Positions 44,262 to 53,892 of a stretch of 64,000 nt of DNA are shown here, piece by piece (position 1 is the first letter of the stretch; each line of letters starts with the position of its first letter). Made by a program: the position numbers and the translations under genes. Source of the stretch: Pararhizobium sp. (GTDB lineage: Bacteria; Pseudomonadota; Alphaproteobacteria; Rhizobiales; Rhizobiaceae); the NCBI GenBank assembly GCA_030655075.1, contig JAURWE010000124.1, positions 1-64,000 of the forward strand, given 5' to 3'. The notes beneath the pieces were generated by a model. It saw nothing but the letters and a program-made list of their open reading frames with translations, was not told the origin of the DNA and did not search any database.

Positions 44262-45461
44262 TTAGCGGCGGCCCGGAAGCTGCGGCAGCAGCACCGTCAG
44301 GATACCGAGCAGCGGCAGGTATGAGCAGATCGTATAGACGAAATCGATGCCCTGCCGGTCGGCGACGACACCGAGAACCGCCGCCCCCAGACCGCCCGCG
44401 CCGAACGCGAAGCCGAAGAAGACACCGGCGATGAGACCGACCCGGCCCGGTACCAGCTCCTGCGCAAAAACGACGATGGCCGAAAACGCCGACGAGAAGA
44501 TGAAGCCGATCATGACCGTCAGCACGCCTGTCCAGAACAGGTCGGCATAGGGCAGCATCAGAGCGAACGGAATGACGCCGAGGATCGAGAACCAGATGAC
44601 AAAACGCGTGCCGTACCGGTCGCCGATGGGTCCGCCGAGAAAGACGCCGACCGCAGAGGCCCCCAGGAACAGGAACAGCATCATCTGTGCCTCCTGCACG
44701 GAAAGTCCAAACCGGCCGATCGTGTAGAAGGTGAAGTAGCTGGAAATGCTGGCGAGGTAGACATTCTTTGTGGCCGTCAGCAGCACGAGCACCCCAAGCG
44801 CCCAGGCGACGCGGCCGCGCGGCAACGGCAGCTCGCGGCTGACCGGTGCCCGGCCCGCATGCAGGCGGCGCTGGCCTTCATACCAGCGGCTGATCCAGGT
44901 GAGCACCATCATGCCGACAATGGCGATGACGCCGAACCAGGCCAGGCTCTGCTGGCCGAACGGCAGCACGATGAAGGCGGCCAGCAGCGGCCCGACCGCA
45001 TGGCCCGTATTGCCGCCGACCTGGAAGAAGGACTGTGCCATGCCGTGCCGTCCGCCGGATGCATGGCGGGCGATGCGTGAGGATTCGGGATGGAAGACCG
45101 CCGAGCCGAAACCGATCAGGCAGGCGCCGAGCACGAGCATCGGAAAGGAGTGCGCGAAGGCCAGGAACATCAGCCCGAAAAACGTGCTCGCCATGCCAGC
45201 CGGCAGTGAGAAGGGAATATGCCAGCGATCCGTAACGAGACCGATGACCGGCTGCAGCAGCGACGCCGTCACCTGAAAGGCAGCCGTCAACAGGCCGATC
45301 TGCACGAAATCGAGCTGGTAATTGTCCTTGAGCAGGGGATAGATCGACGTCAGCAGCGATTGCATGATGTCGTTCAGGAGGTGGCAGAAACTTGCCGCGA
45401 GGATGATCGAAAAACTGGTCTTTTCAATATGTGCCGGGCTCGCCGGAAATGCCGTCGTCAT
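44262..45461 (-). CDS. MFS efflux transporter, fosmidomycin-resistance (Fsr) type
   Basis: 399-residue major facilitator with 12 helices. The opening ASFCHLLNDIMQSLLTSIYPLLK and FGSAVFHPESSRIARHASGGRHGMAQS strongly resemble E. coli Fsr, which exports fosmidomycin. Start 45461 has AGGA upstream; the longer frame overlaps the divergent promoter region. The AraC-type gene begins 107 bp away in the other direction and may regulate it. The natural substrate is unknown. Confidence 0.88.
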   Translation of the reverse strand: MTTAFPASPAHIEKTSFSIILAASFCHLLNDIMQSLLTSIYPLLKDNYQLDFVQIGLLTAAFQVTASLLQPVIGLVTDRWHIPFSLPAGMASTFFGLMFLAFAHSFPMLVLGACLIGFGSAVFHPESSRIARHASGGRHGMAQSFFQVGGNTGHAVGPLLAAFIVLPFGQQSLAWFGVIAIVGMMVLTWISRWYEGQRRLHAGRAPVSRELPLPRGRVAWALGVLVLLTATKNVYLASISSYFTFYTIGRFGLSVQEAQMMLFLFLGASAVGVFLGGPIGDRYGTRFVIWFSILGVIPFALMLPYADLFWTGVLTVMIGFIFSSAFSAIVVFAQELVPGRVGLIAGVFFGFAFGAGGLGAAVLGVVADRQGIDFVYTICSYLPLLGILTVLLPQLPGRR

Positions 45462-45568
45462 GTCCTGATCCTTCAGTGTCGCCACCCCGTCGTCTTTTTG
45501 ATCTGAATAGCGCGATTGCCGGGGGCCTGCTTCTGTGCTTAGGTCCATTTCTTTCGCGAGTGGGCCAA

Positions 45569-46390
45569 ATGGGAAATCTGTCTGTCGAATTGCGCACGAC
45601 CCTGAACGAGGATCACCTTCGCCATCTGTCCTGGATGGAGCAGTCGAATGCCGATGTTCTGGTCCACAGTTCGGACAGTCCGCACGGCTACGTGGTGCCG
45701 CCGCACCGGCACCGGCGCACGCAGTTTCTCTGCGTCTTCGGCGGTGTCGTTCTAGTGTCCACCGAACGTGGCCGATGGATGATCCCGCCCGGCCATGCGC
45801 TGCTGATTCCGCGCGGTCTTGAGCATTCCGTCGAGATGTTCAGTGATGTGAACATGCGCTCGGTCTACATTTTTCCGCCGAAAGGCCGGGCAAACGCATG
45901 CGATCCCGTCGTGCTGAAAATCACGGATCTTGCCCACCATCTGCTCGCCGAAGCCGTCCGCCCCCGGCAGGAAGACGGCGATCAGCGCCGCTCGGATCTG
46001 ATCATGCAATTGCTGATCGACGAGATCGGTCAGCTGCCGGAACGGCCGCTCGGCCTGCCCTTCCCGCAAACCGACAGGCTCGCAGGCCTTTGCCGCGATT
46101 TTCTCGACAGGCCGGTTGCCGGCATCAAGATCGACGATTGGGCACGCAGGCTGAACATGAGCCGCCGCTCGTTCACCAGGCTTTTTCGACAGGAGACCGG
46201 CGTCAGCTTTTCGATGTGGCGCCAGCAGGCCTGCATCTTCGCCTGCCTGCCCCGTCTTGCCGATGGCGAGACGGTCACTACGGTCGCGCTCGAAGCAGGA
46301 TACGAGAGCGTGCCGGCCTTCACCACCATGTTCAAACGCATGCTCGGCGCCTCGCCCCGGCTCTATTTCAAAGCCCGGCAGGCTGCCTGA
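45569..46390 (+). CDS. AraC-family regulator with cupin N-terminus
   Basis: 273 residues: an N-terminal AraC-type cupin sensor (SPHGYVVPPHRHRRTQFLCVFGG, PPGHALLIPRGLEHSVEM) and a C-terminal double HTH (IDDWARRLNMSRRSFTRLFRQETGVSFSMWR, then VTTVALEAGYESVPAFTTMFKRMLGASP). It is divergent from the Fsr-type transporter and is its probable regulator. Its last 23 bases overlap the convergent epimerase gene. Confidence 0.87.
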   Translation: MGNLSVELRTTLNEDHLRHLSWMEQSNADVLVHSSDSPHGYVVPPHRHRRTQFLCVFGGVVLVSTERGRWMIPPGHALLIPRGLEHSVEMFSDVNMRSVYIFPPKGRANACDPVVLKITDLAHHLLAEAVRPRQEDGDQRRSDLIMQLLIDEIGQLPERPLGLPFPQTDRLAGLCRDFLDRPVAGIKIDDWARRLNMSRRSFTRLFRQETGVSFSMWRQQACIFACLPRLADGETVTTVALEAGYESVPAFTTMFKRMLGASPRLYFKARQAA

Positions 46391-47633
46391 CCGCTGATCC
46401 CTGCGTTGCCTTGATAACCTTGGTCAGGCTTCCCTCGGCCGGGAAAAGCGGAATGAGGCAGGCCTGAAGCGCGTGATAAAGATCGGCCTTACCTTTGAAC
46501 AGGCTGTAAGCAGGAACCATGTCCTCGCTCAGCTCTTCGTGCCAGCCGCCGCGTTCAGTGTCGAGAAAATGCGTCGCGACAGTCTCCCAAATCCGGCGAT
46601 ACCAGCTCTCGTGAAACCCACTCGGCCGGAGAGCGCCAAGGAAAGCGGCCGCACCGGCGCCCTCGCAGGTCGGCCACCAGAGCTTGGCGCGATTGTCCGG
46701 CCGATCGTTCCAGTCGAGCGTGTAGAAGAACCCGCCCTTAACGCTGTCCCACCCCAGATGGATCGATTGTGCGAACAGCGCCTCCGCCGCCTCCGGCATC
46801 CAGCCGTGTTTCTTGTCCCCAAGGACCCAGAGCTGCAGGATCAGGCGTGACCATTCCAGCCAGTGCCCGGGCGTCGTCCCCGCTGGCCGGAACATCTCGT
46901 GGCCTTTGTAATTCTTGTCGAGAACCCAGTTCTCATCGAAATGTTCGGGCACGCGAAAACCGTTATCGCCGGCAAGGCGGCGGATGATCAGATCGGCAAT
47001 GCGCTCCGCCTTTTCGAGATAGATCCTCTCGCCCGTTGCCTCGAATGCCGCCATCAGCGCTTCCGTCAGATGCATGTTTGAATTCTGTCCGCGATAACCC
47101 GGAACCGGCGACCAGTCCGCCGTAAACTCCTCGGCAATCGCGCCGTGGCGCTCTTCCCAGAAGCGGGTTTCGAGCACATCGCTGACATCGGCAATCATCC
47201 GGTCCGCATCGGGATGGCCGGCAACCTTGGCACTTGACCCCGCCAGCAGCACGAACGCATGGCCATAGCCCTGCTTCATCGAATCGGCCACGCCGTTATC
47301 GTCGAGCGCCCAGAAATATCCGCCCTGTTGGCGGTCGCGATGATGGTTCCAGAGATAGTCCATTCCGTGATCGACGAGAGTGTCAGCGCCCGGCCGGCCG
47401 AGCAGCGTGCCGATAGCAAAGCAGTGAACCATGCGCGCCGTGGCATGCAGGCCGCGCACGGGATTGTCCGCATTGGCGGGGCGCCCAGCGACATTGAGAT
47501 CGTAAAACCCGCCAGCCGGATTGAAAGCATTCACCTGGAAGAAATCAAACAGGCCGTGCGCCTGTTCCAAAAGCCAGGCTTGATGATCGGGATCATCAAC
47601 CAGTGCCGCCTCAAGGTTCTCGTCGCTGTTCAT
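46368..47633 (-). CDS. AGE-family epimerase/isomerase
   Basis: 421-residue (alpha/alpha)6-barrel enzyme of the N-acylglucosamine 2-epimerase/YihS family. Conserved features: GGFYDLNVAGRP, ATARMVHCFAIG, KQGYGHAFVLLAGS with an active-site His, GYRGQNSNMHLTEALMAAF, and TTPGHWLEWSRLILQLW with the second His. Mannose or sulfoquinovose-type aldose-ketose isomerisation, or N-acetylglucosamine epimerisation, are possible; sequence alone does not decide. It overlaps the AraC gene by 23 bp tail to tail. Confidence 0.85.
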   Translation of the reverse strand: MNSDENLEAALVDDPDHQAWLLEQAHGLFDFFQVNAFNPAGGFYDLNVAGRPANADNPVRGLHATARMVHCFAIGTLLGRPGADTLVDHGMDYLWNHHRDRQQGGYFWALDDNGVADSMKQGYGHAFVLLAGSSAKVAGHPDADRMIADVSDVLETRFWEERHGAIAEEFTADWSPVPGYRGQNSNMHLTEALMAAFEATGERIYLEKAERIADLIIRRLAGDNGFRVPEHFDENWVLDKNYKGHEMFRPAGTTPGHWLEWSRLILQLWVLGDKKHGWMPEAAEALFAQSIHLGWDSVKGGFFYTLDWNDRPDNRAKLWWPTCEGAGAAAFLGALRPSGFHESWYRRIWETVATHFLDTERGGWHEELSEDMVPAYSLFKGKADLYHALQACLIPLFPAEGSLTKVIKATQGSAVRQPAGL

Positions 47634-47863
47634 CCGATTATCTCACAAGCTGCTCTGCAGGCGGGAACGGGATGTAAGCCCGCCGACGCAAAGATCTAAC
47701 ATAAAAAAGCGACGCAGCGTCTTCGACCGTCAACGATTCGCTCCCCGAGAGCGATCTGGCCTAGCAATATTTAATTCACTATAGCTAAATAAGGAAGTCT
47801 TTGGTTTCGCGGCGCGGCCGGGTTCAGGCGATCTGGGAATATTCGGGCACGGGGTCCTATATC

Positions 47864-50803
47864 ATGGCGCAACAAGGGATACGGAAGATCGCGATCATCG
47901 GCGGCGGCGTTGGGTCCATCACGGCCGCCTATGCCTTGACCGAGGAACCCGACTGGCAGACAAAATATGAGATAACCGTCTACCAGCTCGGTTGGCGGCT
48001 GGGTGGCAAGGGCGCCAGCGGCCGCAACCGCCAGAAGGCCAACCGCATCGAAGAACATGGCCTGCACATCTGGGCGGGTTTTTACGACAACGCTTTCCGC
48101 TTGATGCGCTCCTGCTACGAGGGGCTCGTCAAATCGGGCCTCCGCACACCGGATGACCCGCTCGGGACCATGGCCAAGGCCTTCAAGCCCCTGAACACAT
48201 TCGTCCTCAGCGAAGAGGCTCCGGCTGGTATCGCGCAGGAATGGCGGCCTTGGCTGATCGAGTTTCCCGGCAATGACGGCGTTCCCGGGACGGGAGGGCT
48301 TCTGCCGCAACCTTTCGACTATTTTCAGATGATGCTCGAATTTCTGGCGAGCCAGGCAGAGATACTTGATCGCGTCCAGCCGAAACAGCAGGTCCGGAGT
48401 GCCGGCGGCTTTGCAGCGCCATATCATGGCCTTCTCGCCCGCGCCAAGACGATGCCGTCAGACGCGCGCCTGCACACGGCGCGGCACCGCTCCGATCTTC
48501 TGGAATTGCTGGCCGGTATCCGGCTATGGCTTGGTGGGATCAGGCCAGACGAATGGATCAACAACGATGTCGAGCGGCGGATCTATTTCATGCTCGACCT
48601 CGGTACGGCTTTCGCGGCGGGCATGGTGGCCGATCGTGTCTTCACCCGGGGCTTCGATTCGATCGACGGCATGGAATGCTCGGCCTGGCTCCTAAAGCAC
48701 GGCGCCTCGCAACAGGCGGTGGACTCGGCTGTGTTCCGCGGCTGCTATGATTATGTGTTCGGTTATCCGGGCGGAATCTGCACCGACCGTGGCGTCGGCG
48801 CCGGCACCGCCATGCGCGGACTGTTGCGGCTGGCATTCACCTACAAGGGCGCCCTTTTCTACAAGATGCAGGCCGGCATGGGCGATACGATCTTCGCGCC
48901 CTACTACCAGGTTTTGAAACAGCGTGGGGTGACGTTCCACTTCTTCCATGCGGTGACCCGGCTGACCCTGTCACCCCTGAAGGATGCCATTGCCGGCATC
49001 GAGCTTGTCGAGCAGGCCCGCACCGTCTCGGGCGGCGCCTATGAGCCCTTGTTCGACGTGGCCGGTCTGCCCTGCTGGCCTTCCGAACCGGATTGGCCGC
49101 AATTGGTTGATGGCGAAAAGCTCAAGGCCAGTGGCATCGATTTCGAATCCGAGAAAACATATCCCCCCGCCGGCATTCCCAAGACCCTTGTCCGGGGCGT
49201 GGATTTCGATGACATCGTCCTCGGCGCATCAATGGGATCACTTGCACCGATGACGCAGGAACTCTCGACGGCGTCGCCGCGCTGGAAGCAGATGCTGGAG
49301 AATGTGCAAACCGTCGCCACCTGCGCAGCGCAATTCTGGATGACCATCCCGGCTTCGAAAACCGGTTGGCCAGCTCTCATAAAAGCGCACAACGACACCG
49401 GTTCGATCGATCTCGACACGCTCCAGACCGTCATGACCGGTTTTGCCGAGCCGCTGGACACCTGGGCGGATATGAGCGACCTGCTGCCGCGCGAGACCTG
49501 GCCGGATCCGGCACCCGCCTCGATCGCCTATTTCTGCTCACCCTCGAGAGATGCCGATGTACCGGCACCATCGATGCGGGATCAGGCCGGCCAGTGGAGC
49601 GACGGGTATCTGACGCGGATCTGGCCCGAAACGCGAAACGGGGACGGCAGTTTTAACCGGGACCTGCTGGTGTCCATCGATGGTCAATCCGCGCAGGCGC
49701 GGTTCGACGATCAGTATTTCCGCCAGAATTTTTACGGCTCTGAGCGCTACGTGCTTTCGGTTCCCGGATCGGTGAACCACCGGCTGGCTCCGGACGAATC
49801 CGGCTTCACCAATCTTGTTCTGGCGGGAGACTGGACGCGTTGCGGCATCAATGCCGGCTGCGTCGAGGCGGCGACCATTTCCGGCCTCGGTGCGGCCCGC
49901 GTCTTCACCGGCTCGACGGCGCTGATTTACGGCGAATTCGACATGGTGCCGTCGACCCCCGCCCTGCTGTCGTCGATTGCGGCACCGCAGGCAAACTGGC
50001 CGTTGACGCCTGCCTTCCTGCGCGGGTCGATGGAGGGTGTTTTCAGCTTCCACGCGCTGCCTAAGGAGGATGTGAGAACAATGCTCCCGCAGGGCCTTGT
50101 TCTGTCGAAGCAGTCGCTGACACCGGCGGGGACCCATCCGGTCACATTCCTGTTCAACCGGCAGACCAACGTCTGCCCGAGCTTTCTGCCGCAGTTCCTC
50201 GGCTTCAAGAGCTATCTGGAAAGCATCGTCGCAATCAACTGCGTCGAGATGAACGGCGGCGACGGCACGATCTTCAGTTTTCTGCCGGCACTGTTCCTCG
50301 ACAATCGCCTGGCAACCTTTTCCGGCCGGTTCTTTTACGGGCTTGCCAAACACTTCGCCAAAAATGAGATGACTGCGTCAACCTACCGGACGGCTACGCA
50401 ACAGAACGCGCCGGTCTGGGCCATGCAGTTCTTCGATTGCTCTCCAGCCTGCCGGCTGGTCGAGCTCGGCAATATCGGCCTTGTTCGCGCCTTGCTCGAC
50501 ACCCCCATCCTCACTCCGCGCGGAACGGCAAGCTGGCAGGCCATGGCATTCGATTTCTCGGTCGGATCGGCTTTTGCAGCGCCGGTATCAACGCAGATCG
50601 ATATTTTCGCCACCAATGGTATTGGCCTGCCTGCCGGACGGCTGATCTCGCCGCCGTTCCGGCCCGATCCTGAAGAGACCGGGCTGCCGGGCGCCTTCCG
50701 GTGCTGGACCAGCTGGACGCTGAGCAATCCGTTCGATTCGTCGCGCGTGAAGGACGTCGCCGCCGCCCAGCAGATGCTGGACTTCAGCTGGTGGCAGACC
50801 TGA
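47864..50803 (+). CDS. FAD/NAD(P)-binding oxidoreductase fused to an acetoacetate-decarboxylase-like domain
   Basis: 979 residues. The first ~690 form an amine-oxidase/phytoene-desaturase-like flavoprotein (COG3349 type): IRKIAIIGGGVGSITAAYAL, then QLGWRLGGKGASGRN and HGLHIWAGFYDNAFRLM, closing with FTNLVLAGDWTRCGINAGCVEAA. The last ~270 residues (LPKEDVRTMLPQGLVLS onward, ending DPEETGLPGAFRCWTSWTLSNP) resemble acetoacetate-decarboxylase folds. The ATG at 47864 is preferred; a TTG at 47801 lies three bases after AAGGAAG. It begins a co-directional run; the cyclase gene follows after 13 bp. Reaction unknown. Confidence 0.75.
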   Translation: MAQQGIRKIAIIGGGVGSITAAYALTEEPDWQTKYEITVYQLGWRLGGKGASGRNRQKANRIEEHGLHIWAGFYDNAFRLMRSCYEGLVKSGLRTPDDPLGTMAKAFKPLNTFVLSEEAPAGIAQEWRPWLIEFPGNDGVPGTGGLLPQPFDYFQMMLEFLASQAEILDRVQPKQQVRSAGGFAAPYHGLLARAKTMPSDARLHTARHRSDLLELLAGIRLWLGGIRPDEWINNDVERRIYFMLDLGTAFAAGMVADRVFTRGFDSIDGMECSAWLLKHGASQQAVDSAVFRGCYDYVFGYPGGICTDRGVGAGTAMRGLLRLAFTYKGALFYKMQAGMGDTIFAPYYQVLKQRGVTFHFFHAVTRLTLSPLKDAIAGIELVEQARTVSGGAYEPLFDVAGLPCWPSEPDWPQLVDGEKLKASGIDFESEKTYPPAGIPKTLVRGVDFDDIVLGASMGSLAPMTQELSTASPRWKQMLENVQTVATCAAQFWMTIPASKTGWPALIKAHNDTGSIDLDTLQTVMTGFAEPLDTWADMSDLLPRETWPDPAPASIAYFCSPSRDADVPAPSMRDQAGQWSDGYLTRIWPETRNGDGSFNRDLLVSIDGQSAQARFDDQYFRQNFYGSERYVLSVPGSVNHRLAPDESGFTNLVLAGDWTRCGINAGCVEAATISGLGAARVFTGSTALIYGEFDMVPSTPALLSSIAAPQANWPLTPAFLRGSMEGVFSFHALPKEDVRTMLPQGLVLSKQSLTPAGTHPVTFLFNRQTNVCPSFLPQFLGFKSYLESIVAINCVEMNGGDGTIFSFLPALFLDNRLATFSGRFFYGLAKHFAKNEMTASTYRTATQQNAPVWAMQFFDCSPACRLVELGNIGLVRALLDTPILTPRGTASWQAMAFDFSVGSAFAAPVSTQIDIFATNGIGLPAGRLISPPFRPDPEETGLPGAFRCWTSWTLSNPFDSSRVKDVAAAQQMLDFSWWQT

Positions 50804-50816
50804 TCGGCCCCGGGCC

Positions 50817-53800
50817 ATGCCGTCTCCTGCGGAGATGCCGGATCTGAACGGAGACTGCGCGCTGCGGGAACGCCGCCAGGTCACCGTACTTTTTGCCGAT
50901 ATCGTCGGCTATACCGACCTTGCCGTCCGGCTCGACCCTGAGGATTTGCGGGATCTGCTTCAGAACTACTACGCGCTTTCTAGACGGGCAATCGAGGCCT
51001 CCGGTGGCGTCGTCGCCGAATATCTGGCCGATGGGATCGTCGCTCATTTCGGCACGCCCCTCGCTTATCCGGATGCAGCCGACCGGGCTGTGGAGGCCGC
51101 AAGGCTCATCATCCGCGAAACCGGCGAGATCGTTTCTGCGGAAGCAGCTCTGCGCGTTCGGATCGGCATGGCCACCGGCCTGGTCGTTGCCGAATTCGAC
51201 GGCACAATCTCCCGGATCACCGGTGCGGCCAGTGTCCTTGCCGCACGCCTGCAAGCCTCTGCGGAAGCCGGATCGGTCTATATGTCCGATCTAACACGCC
51301 GGCTGCTGCAACGGGGAACCGGCGTCCGCTTCATCGGAGATCTCTCGCTGAAGGGGTTTTCAGAGCCTGAGCCCGTCTGGAGCCTTGACTGCGCCGGCAA
51401 GCGGCAAATGGCAGGCGAGGGCTGCGCTTTCTTCGGGCGGGACGACGAATTGCGGCGGCTGTCCCGGGCTTGGCACGGCGTCCTGCAAACGGGCCGCGCC
51501 AGTCCTCTTGTGATCCTGTCCGGACGGCCGGGAATTGGCAAGAGCCGCCTTTTGCGGGAGCACGGTCTGCGCTGCCCCGCAGGCCAGGAAACGATTATCC
51601 TGCAGGCGTCCGAACGGCAGGGCGGCACCGCATGTTACCCCGTCGTCGAATGGCTCAAACGTGAGGCCCGCATTTCGATTCGGACGGAAGATACCGGTTA
51701 TCTGCACGCGCTTTGCCAGCCCGAAACCGCAGCCGCGCTGCATTTGAGGGAAGCGCCCCCCGCCATTCGCCAGGGAACCTTCGATGCGATCCTGGAAACC
51801 TTGCGCACCATCGCGGAAGCCGGGCCGATACAGATCGTTATCGAGGATTTGCAATGGCTCGATCACAGTACATGTCAACTGGTCGCCATGCTGCTGACAG
51901 GTCTGCAGGCCTATCCCATCCAGTGGCTCGCCAGTTGCCGCCCCGAATTCGGCACCCATATCGGCGGCCTTGGTGGATCCGTCTTGACCATTGGCGAGCT
52001 GGACTTGGCGGACTGCCGGGCGGCTGTGGCCAGTTGCTGTGGCGAAGGCATCAGCCCGGCTCTTGTCGACATGATCATTGCAAGATCCGAAGGCGTGCCG
52101 CTGTTTCTGGAACATCTGGTTCGCGAACTGAACGAAGGGCGCTTCTCCGGTCAGACGGCAGTTCCAGAAACGCTTGTCGGGACCCTATCTGCGTGGATCG
52201 ACAGCACGGGATCTGCCCGGCGCGTGGCACAGGGCGCCGCCGTGATCGGACGCAACTTCGACGCGGCGATGCTGGCGGATATTCTGGCCAGCACGCCCGA
52301 GGATGTGGGCACCGATATCGAACGCCTGTGCAGGGCCGAAATCTTTGAGCGCGACAATGGTTCCGGTTTGAGCTTCCGCCACGATCTGATCCGTGAGGCC
52401 GCCTACAGCACCCTGCTGCGCCAGCGGCGCACCGGCCTGCACCGGCGTGTCGCCTGGGCTCACGCAAAAACCAATCCTCCCATGGGCGACAAGGTCATGG
52501 CGGAAATTGCCTATCATCACGAAGCCGCTGGCGACCACGCTGTTGCCGCTGATTACCGATACAAAATCGGTCGGCATGCGACCGCATTCGGGGCCTTTGC
52601 CGAGGGCGAGAACCAGCTGCGCCGTGCCATCGGGCTGCTTGCGGCAGCAGCAAGGACTGGGGAAAACATCGAACATCAACAGGCAAACCTGCTTGTCGAT
52701 CTGGCCGCAAACCTCATGCAGACACGCGGCTTCACCGATCCGGAGGTTCTGGAAACCTATACGAAAAGCCTTGCGCATCTGCAGACAATCGATCAGGTCG
52801 ACCGCGACCGCCTGCCTGCCTTCTGGGGCCTGTTTACTTATCAGGTGCTGATCGGCCACATGAAAGAGGCGCGGACCACCGTTTCGACGATGGAAACGCT
52901 GTTTCACCGCTTGCCGAAAACCCAGAAAACCGGGGAACATCTGCTCTGCGTGCTGGGAACGCGAAACGCGATCCAGTTTTATTCAGGGCGGTTCCAGGAC
53001 CAGCTTGCGACCGTGGACCAGATCAAGACGCATTATGAGTTTGAGCGGCATGCACCCCTGGCCGCCAAATACGGAATGGACCTCCTGGCCACGGCGCAGG
53101 CTTTCTCCCCCCATTCGGCCGCCATAACCGGTCAGTTCGACAGGGCACGCAGCCTCGTCGCCGAGGCGGATGCACTTCAGGAGATGCTCAGCATTCCACT
53201 CATGCGACCATTCATCGACATCTGGGGCGGGGTCGCCCTGGCCTATCTCGGCGATTTCGAGCTGGCATCCGCACGCCTGGAGAGAGGCATTTCCCTTGCC
53301 GACAGGCAGGGTGCGGCGTTCTGGTCAGCGACGGGGCGGATGTGGCAGGCAATCACCGAATTTGACCTGAGCGGCAATGCAGCCGAGCGGGCCAGAATGG
53401 AGGATGCCCTAGCGGTCCAGGCGCGCATAGGCGTCGGCATCGGTATCCCCTACTGGTCTGCAAAACTGGCAGCCGCCTATGCCGTGGCCGGCAATGACCA
53501 CAAGGCGCAGGAGCTTGCGTACGCCGCACTGAGGGGATCGCCCGGCACAGGGGAGGGCACTTGGCGGGCGGAACGCCATCGGCTGTGCGGCTTTGTTCAC
53601 GAATGCGCCGGACGCGGGGGAAAGGCGCTCTCCGCCTACCGTATCGCCGCCCGAACCGCCTTCACGCAGTCCGCCGCCTTGTGGGAGATGCGCGCGCGCC
53701 AGGCAATTCAACGCCTGGAACCGAGCGATGATGTCAACATGCAACGATTGAATTTTCTTTTGAAGACGGTCGCGGCCAACGAGGGTCCGCAGACGGAAAA

Positions 53801-53840
53801 GAACAGCGGGGACAAACATGGGTTGCTCGACCCTGTGTGA
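50817..53840 (+). CDS. Class III adenylate cyclase with AAA/STAND-like ATPase and helical repeat region
   Basis: 1007 residues. N-terminal class III cyclase domain (about 20-195): metal Asp D28 in LFADIVGYTD and D72 in LADGIVAHFG. Then an ATPase: Walker A GRPGIGKS at 236-243 and Walker B-like IVIEDLQWLD near 340-350. The C-terminal half is helical and TPR-like, fit for ligand or partner binding. Such CyaA-like proteins are widespread and multiple in rhizobia. It follows the oxidoreductase by 13 bp. With the Crp-family gene at 61 kb it could form a local cAMP circuit. Confidence 0.88.
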   Translation: MPSPAEMPDLNGDCALRERRQVTVLFADIVGYTDLAVRLDPEDLRDLLQNYYALSRRAIEASGGVVAEYLADGIVAHFGTPLAYPDAADRAVEAARLIIRETGEIVSAEAALRVRIGMATGLVVAEFDGTISRITGAASVLAARLQASAEAGSVYMSDLTRRLLQRGTGVRFIGDLSLKGFSEPEPVWSLDCAGKRQMAGEGCAFFGRDDELRRLSRAWHGVLQTGRASPLVILSGRPGIGKSRLLREHGLRCPAGQETIILQASERQGGTACYPVVEWLKREARISIRTEDTGYLHALCQPETAAALHLREAPPAIRQGTFDAILETLRTIAEAGPIQIVIEDLQWLDHSTCQLVAMLLTGLQAYPIQWLASCRPEFGTHIGGLGGSVLTIGELDLADCRAAVASCCGEGISPALVDMIIARSEGVPLFLEHLVRELNEGRFSGQTAVPETLVGTLSAWIDSTGSARRVAQGAAVIGRNFDAAMLADILASTPEDVGTDIERLCRAEIFERDNGSGLSFRHDLIREAAYSTLLRQRRTGLHRRVAWAHAKTNPPMGDKVMAEIAYHHEAAGDHAVAADYRYKIGRHATAFGAFAEGENQLRRAIGLLAAAARTGENIEHQQANLLVDLAANLMQTRGFTDPEVLETYTKSLAHLQTIDQVDRDRLPAFWGLFTYQVLIGHMKEARTTVSTMETLFHRLPKTQKTGEHLLCVLGTRNAIQFYSGRFQDQLATVDQIKTHYEFERHAPLAAKYGMDLLATAQAFSPHSAAITGQFDRARSLVAEADALQEMLSIPLMRPFIDIWGGVALAYLGDFELASARLERGISLADRQGAAFWSATGRMWQAITEFDLSGNAAERARMEDALAVQARIGVGIGIPYWSAKLAAAYAVAGNDHKAQELAYAALRGSPGTGEGTWRAERHRLCGFVHECAGRGGKALSAYRIAARTAFTQSAALWEMRARQAIQRLEPSDDVNMQRLNFLLKTVAANEGPQTEKNSGDKHGLLDPV

Positions 53841-53851
53841 GGTGCCGCACA
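53836..53851. promoter_or_regulatory. Candidate Crp-type site upstream of the AraC-like gene
   Basis: TGTGA-N6-GCACA matches the Crp consensus TGTGA-N6-TCACA with one mismatch. It lies across the cyclase stop codon and 42 bp before the AraC-like start. A Crp-family protein is encoded 7 kb downstream. One isolated match could occur by chance. Confidence 0.4.
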
Positions 53852-53892
53852 GAGCGGAAAAACCGACCCCGATTGGCTGATGAGGTCAACCG

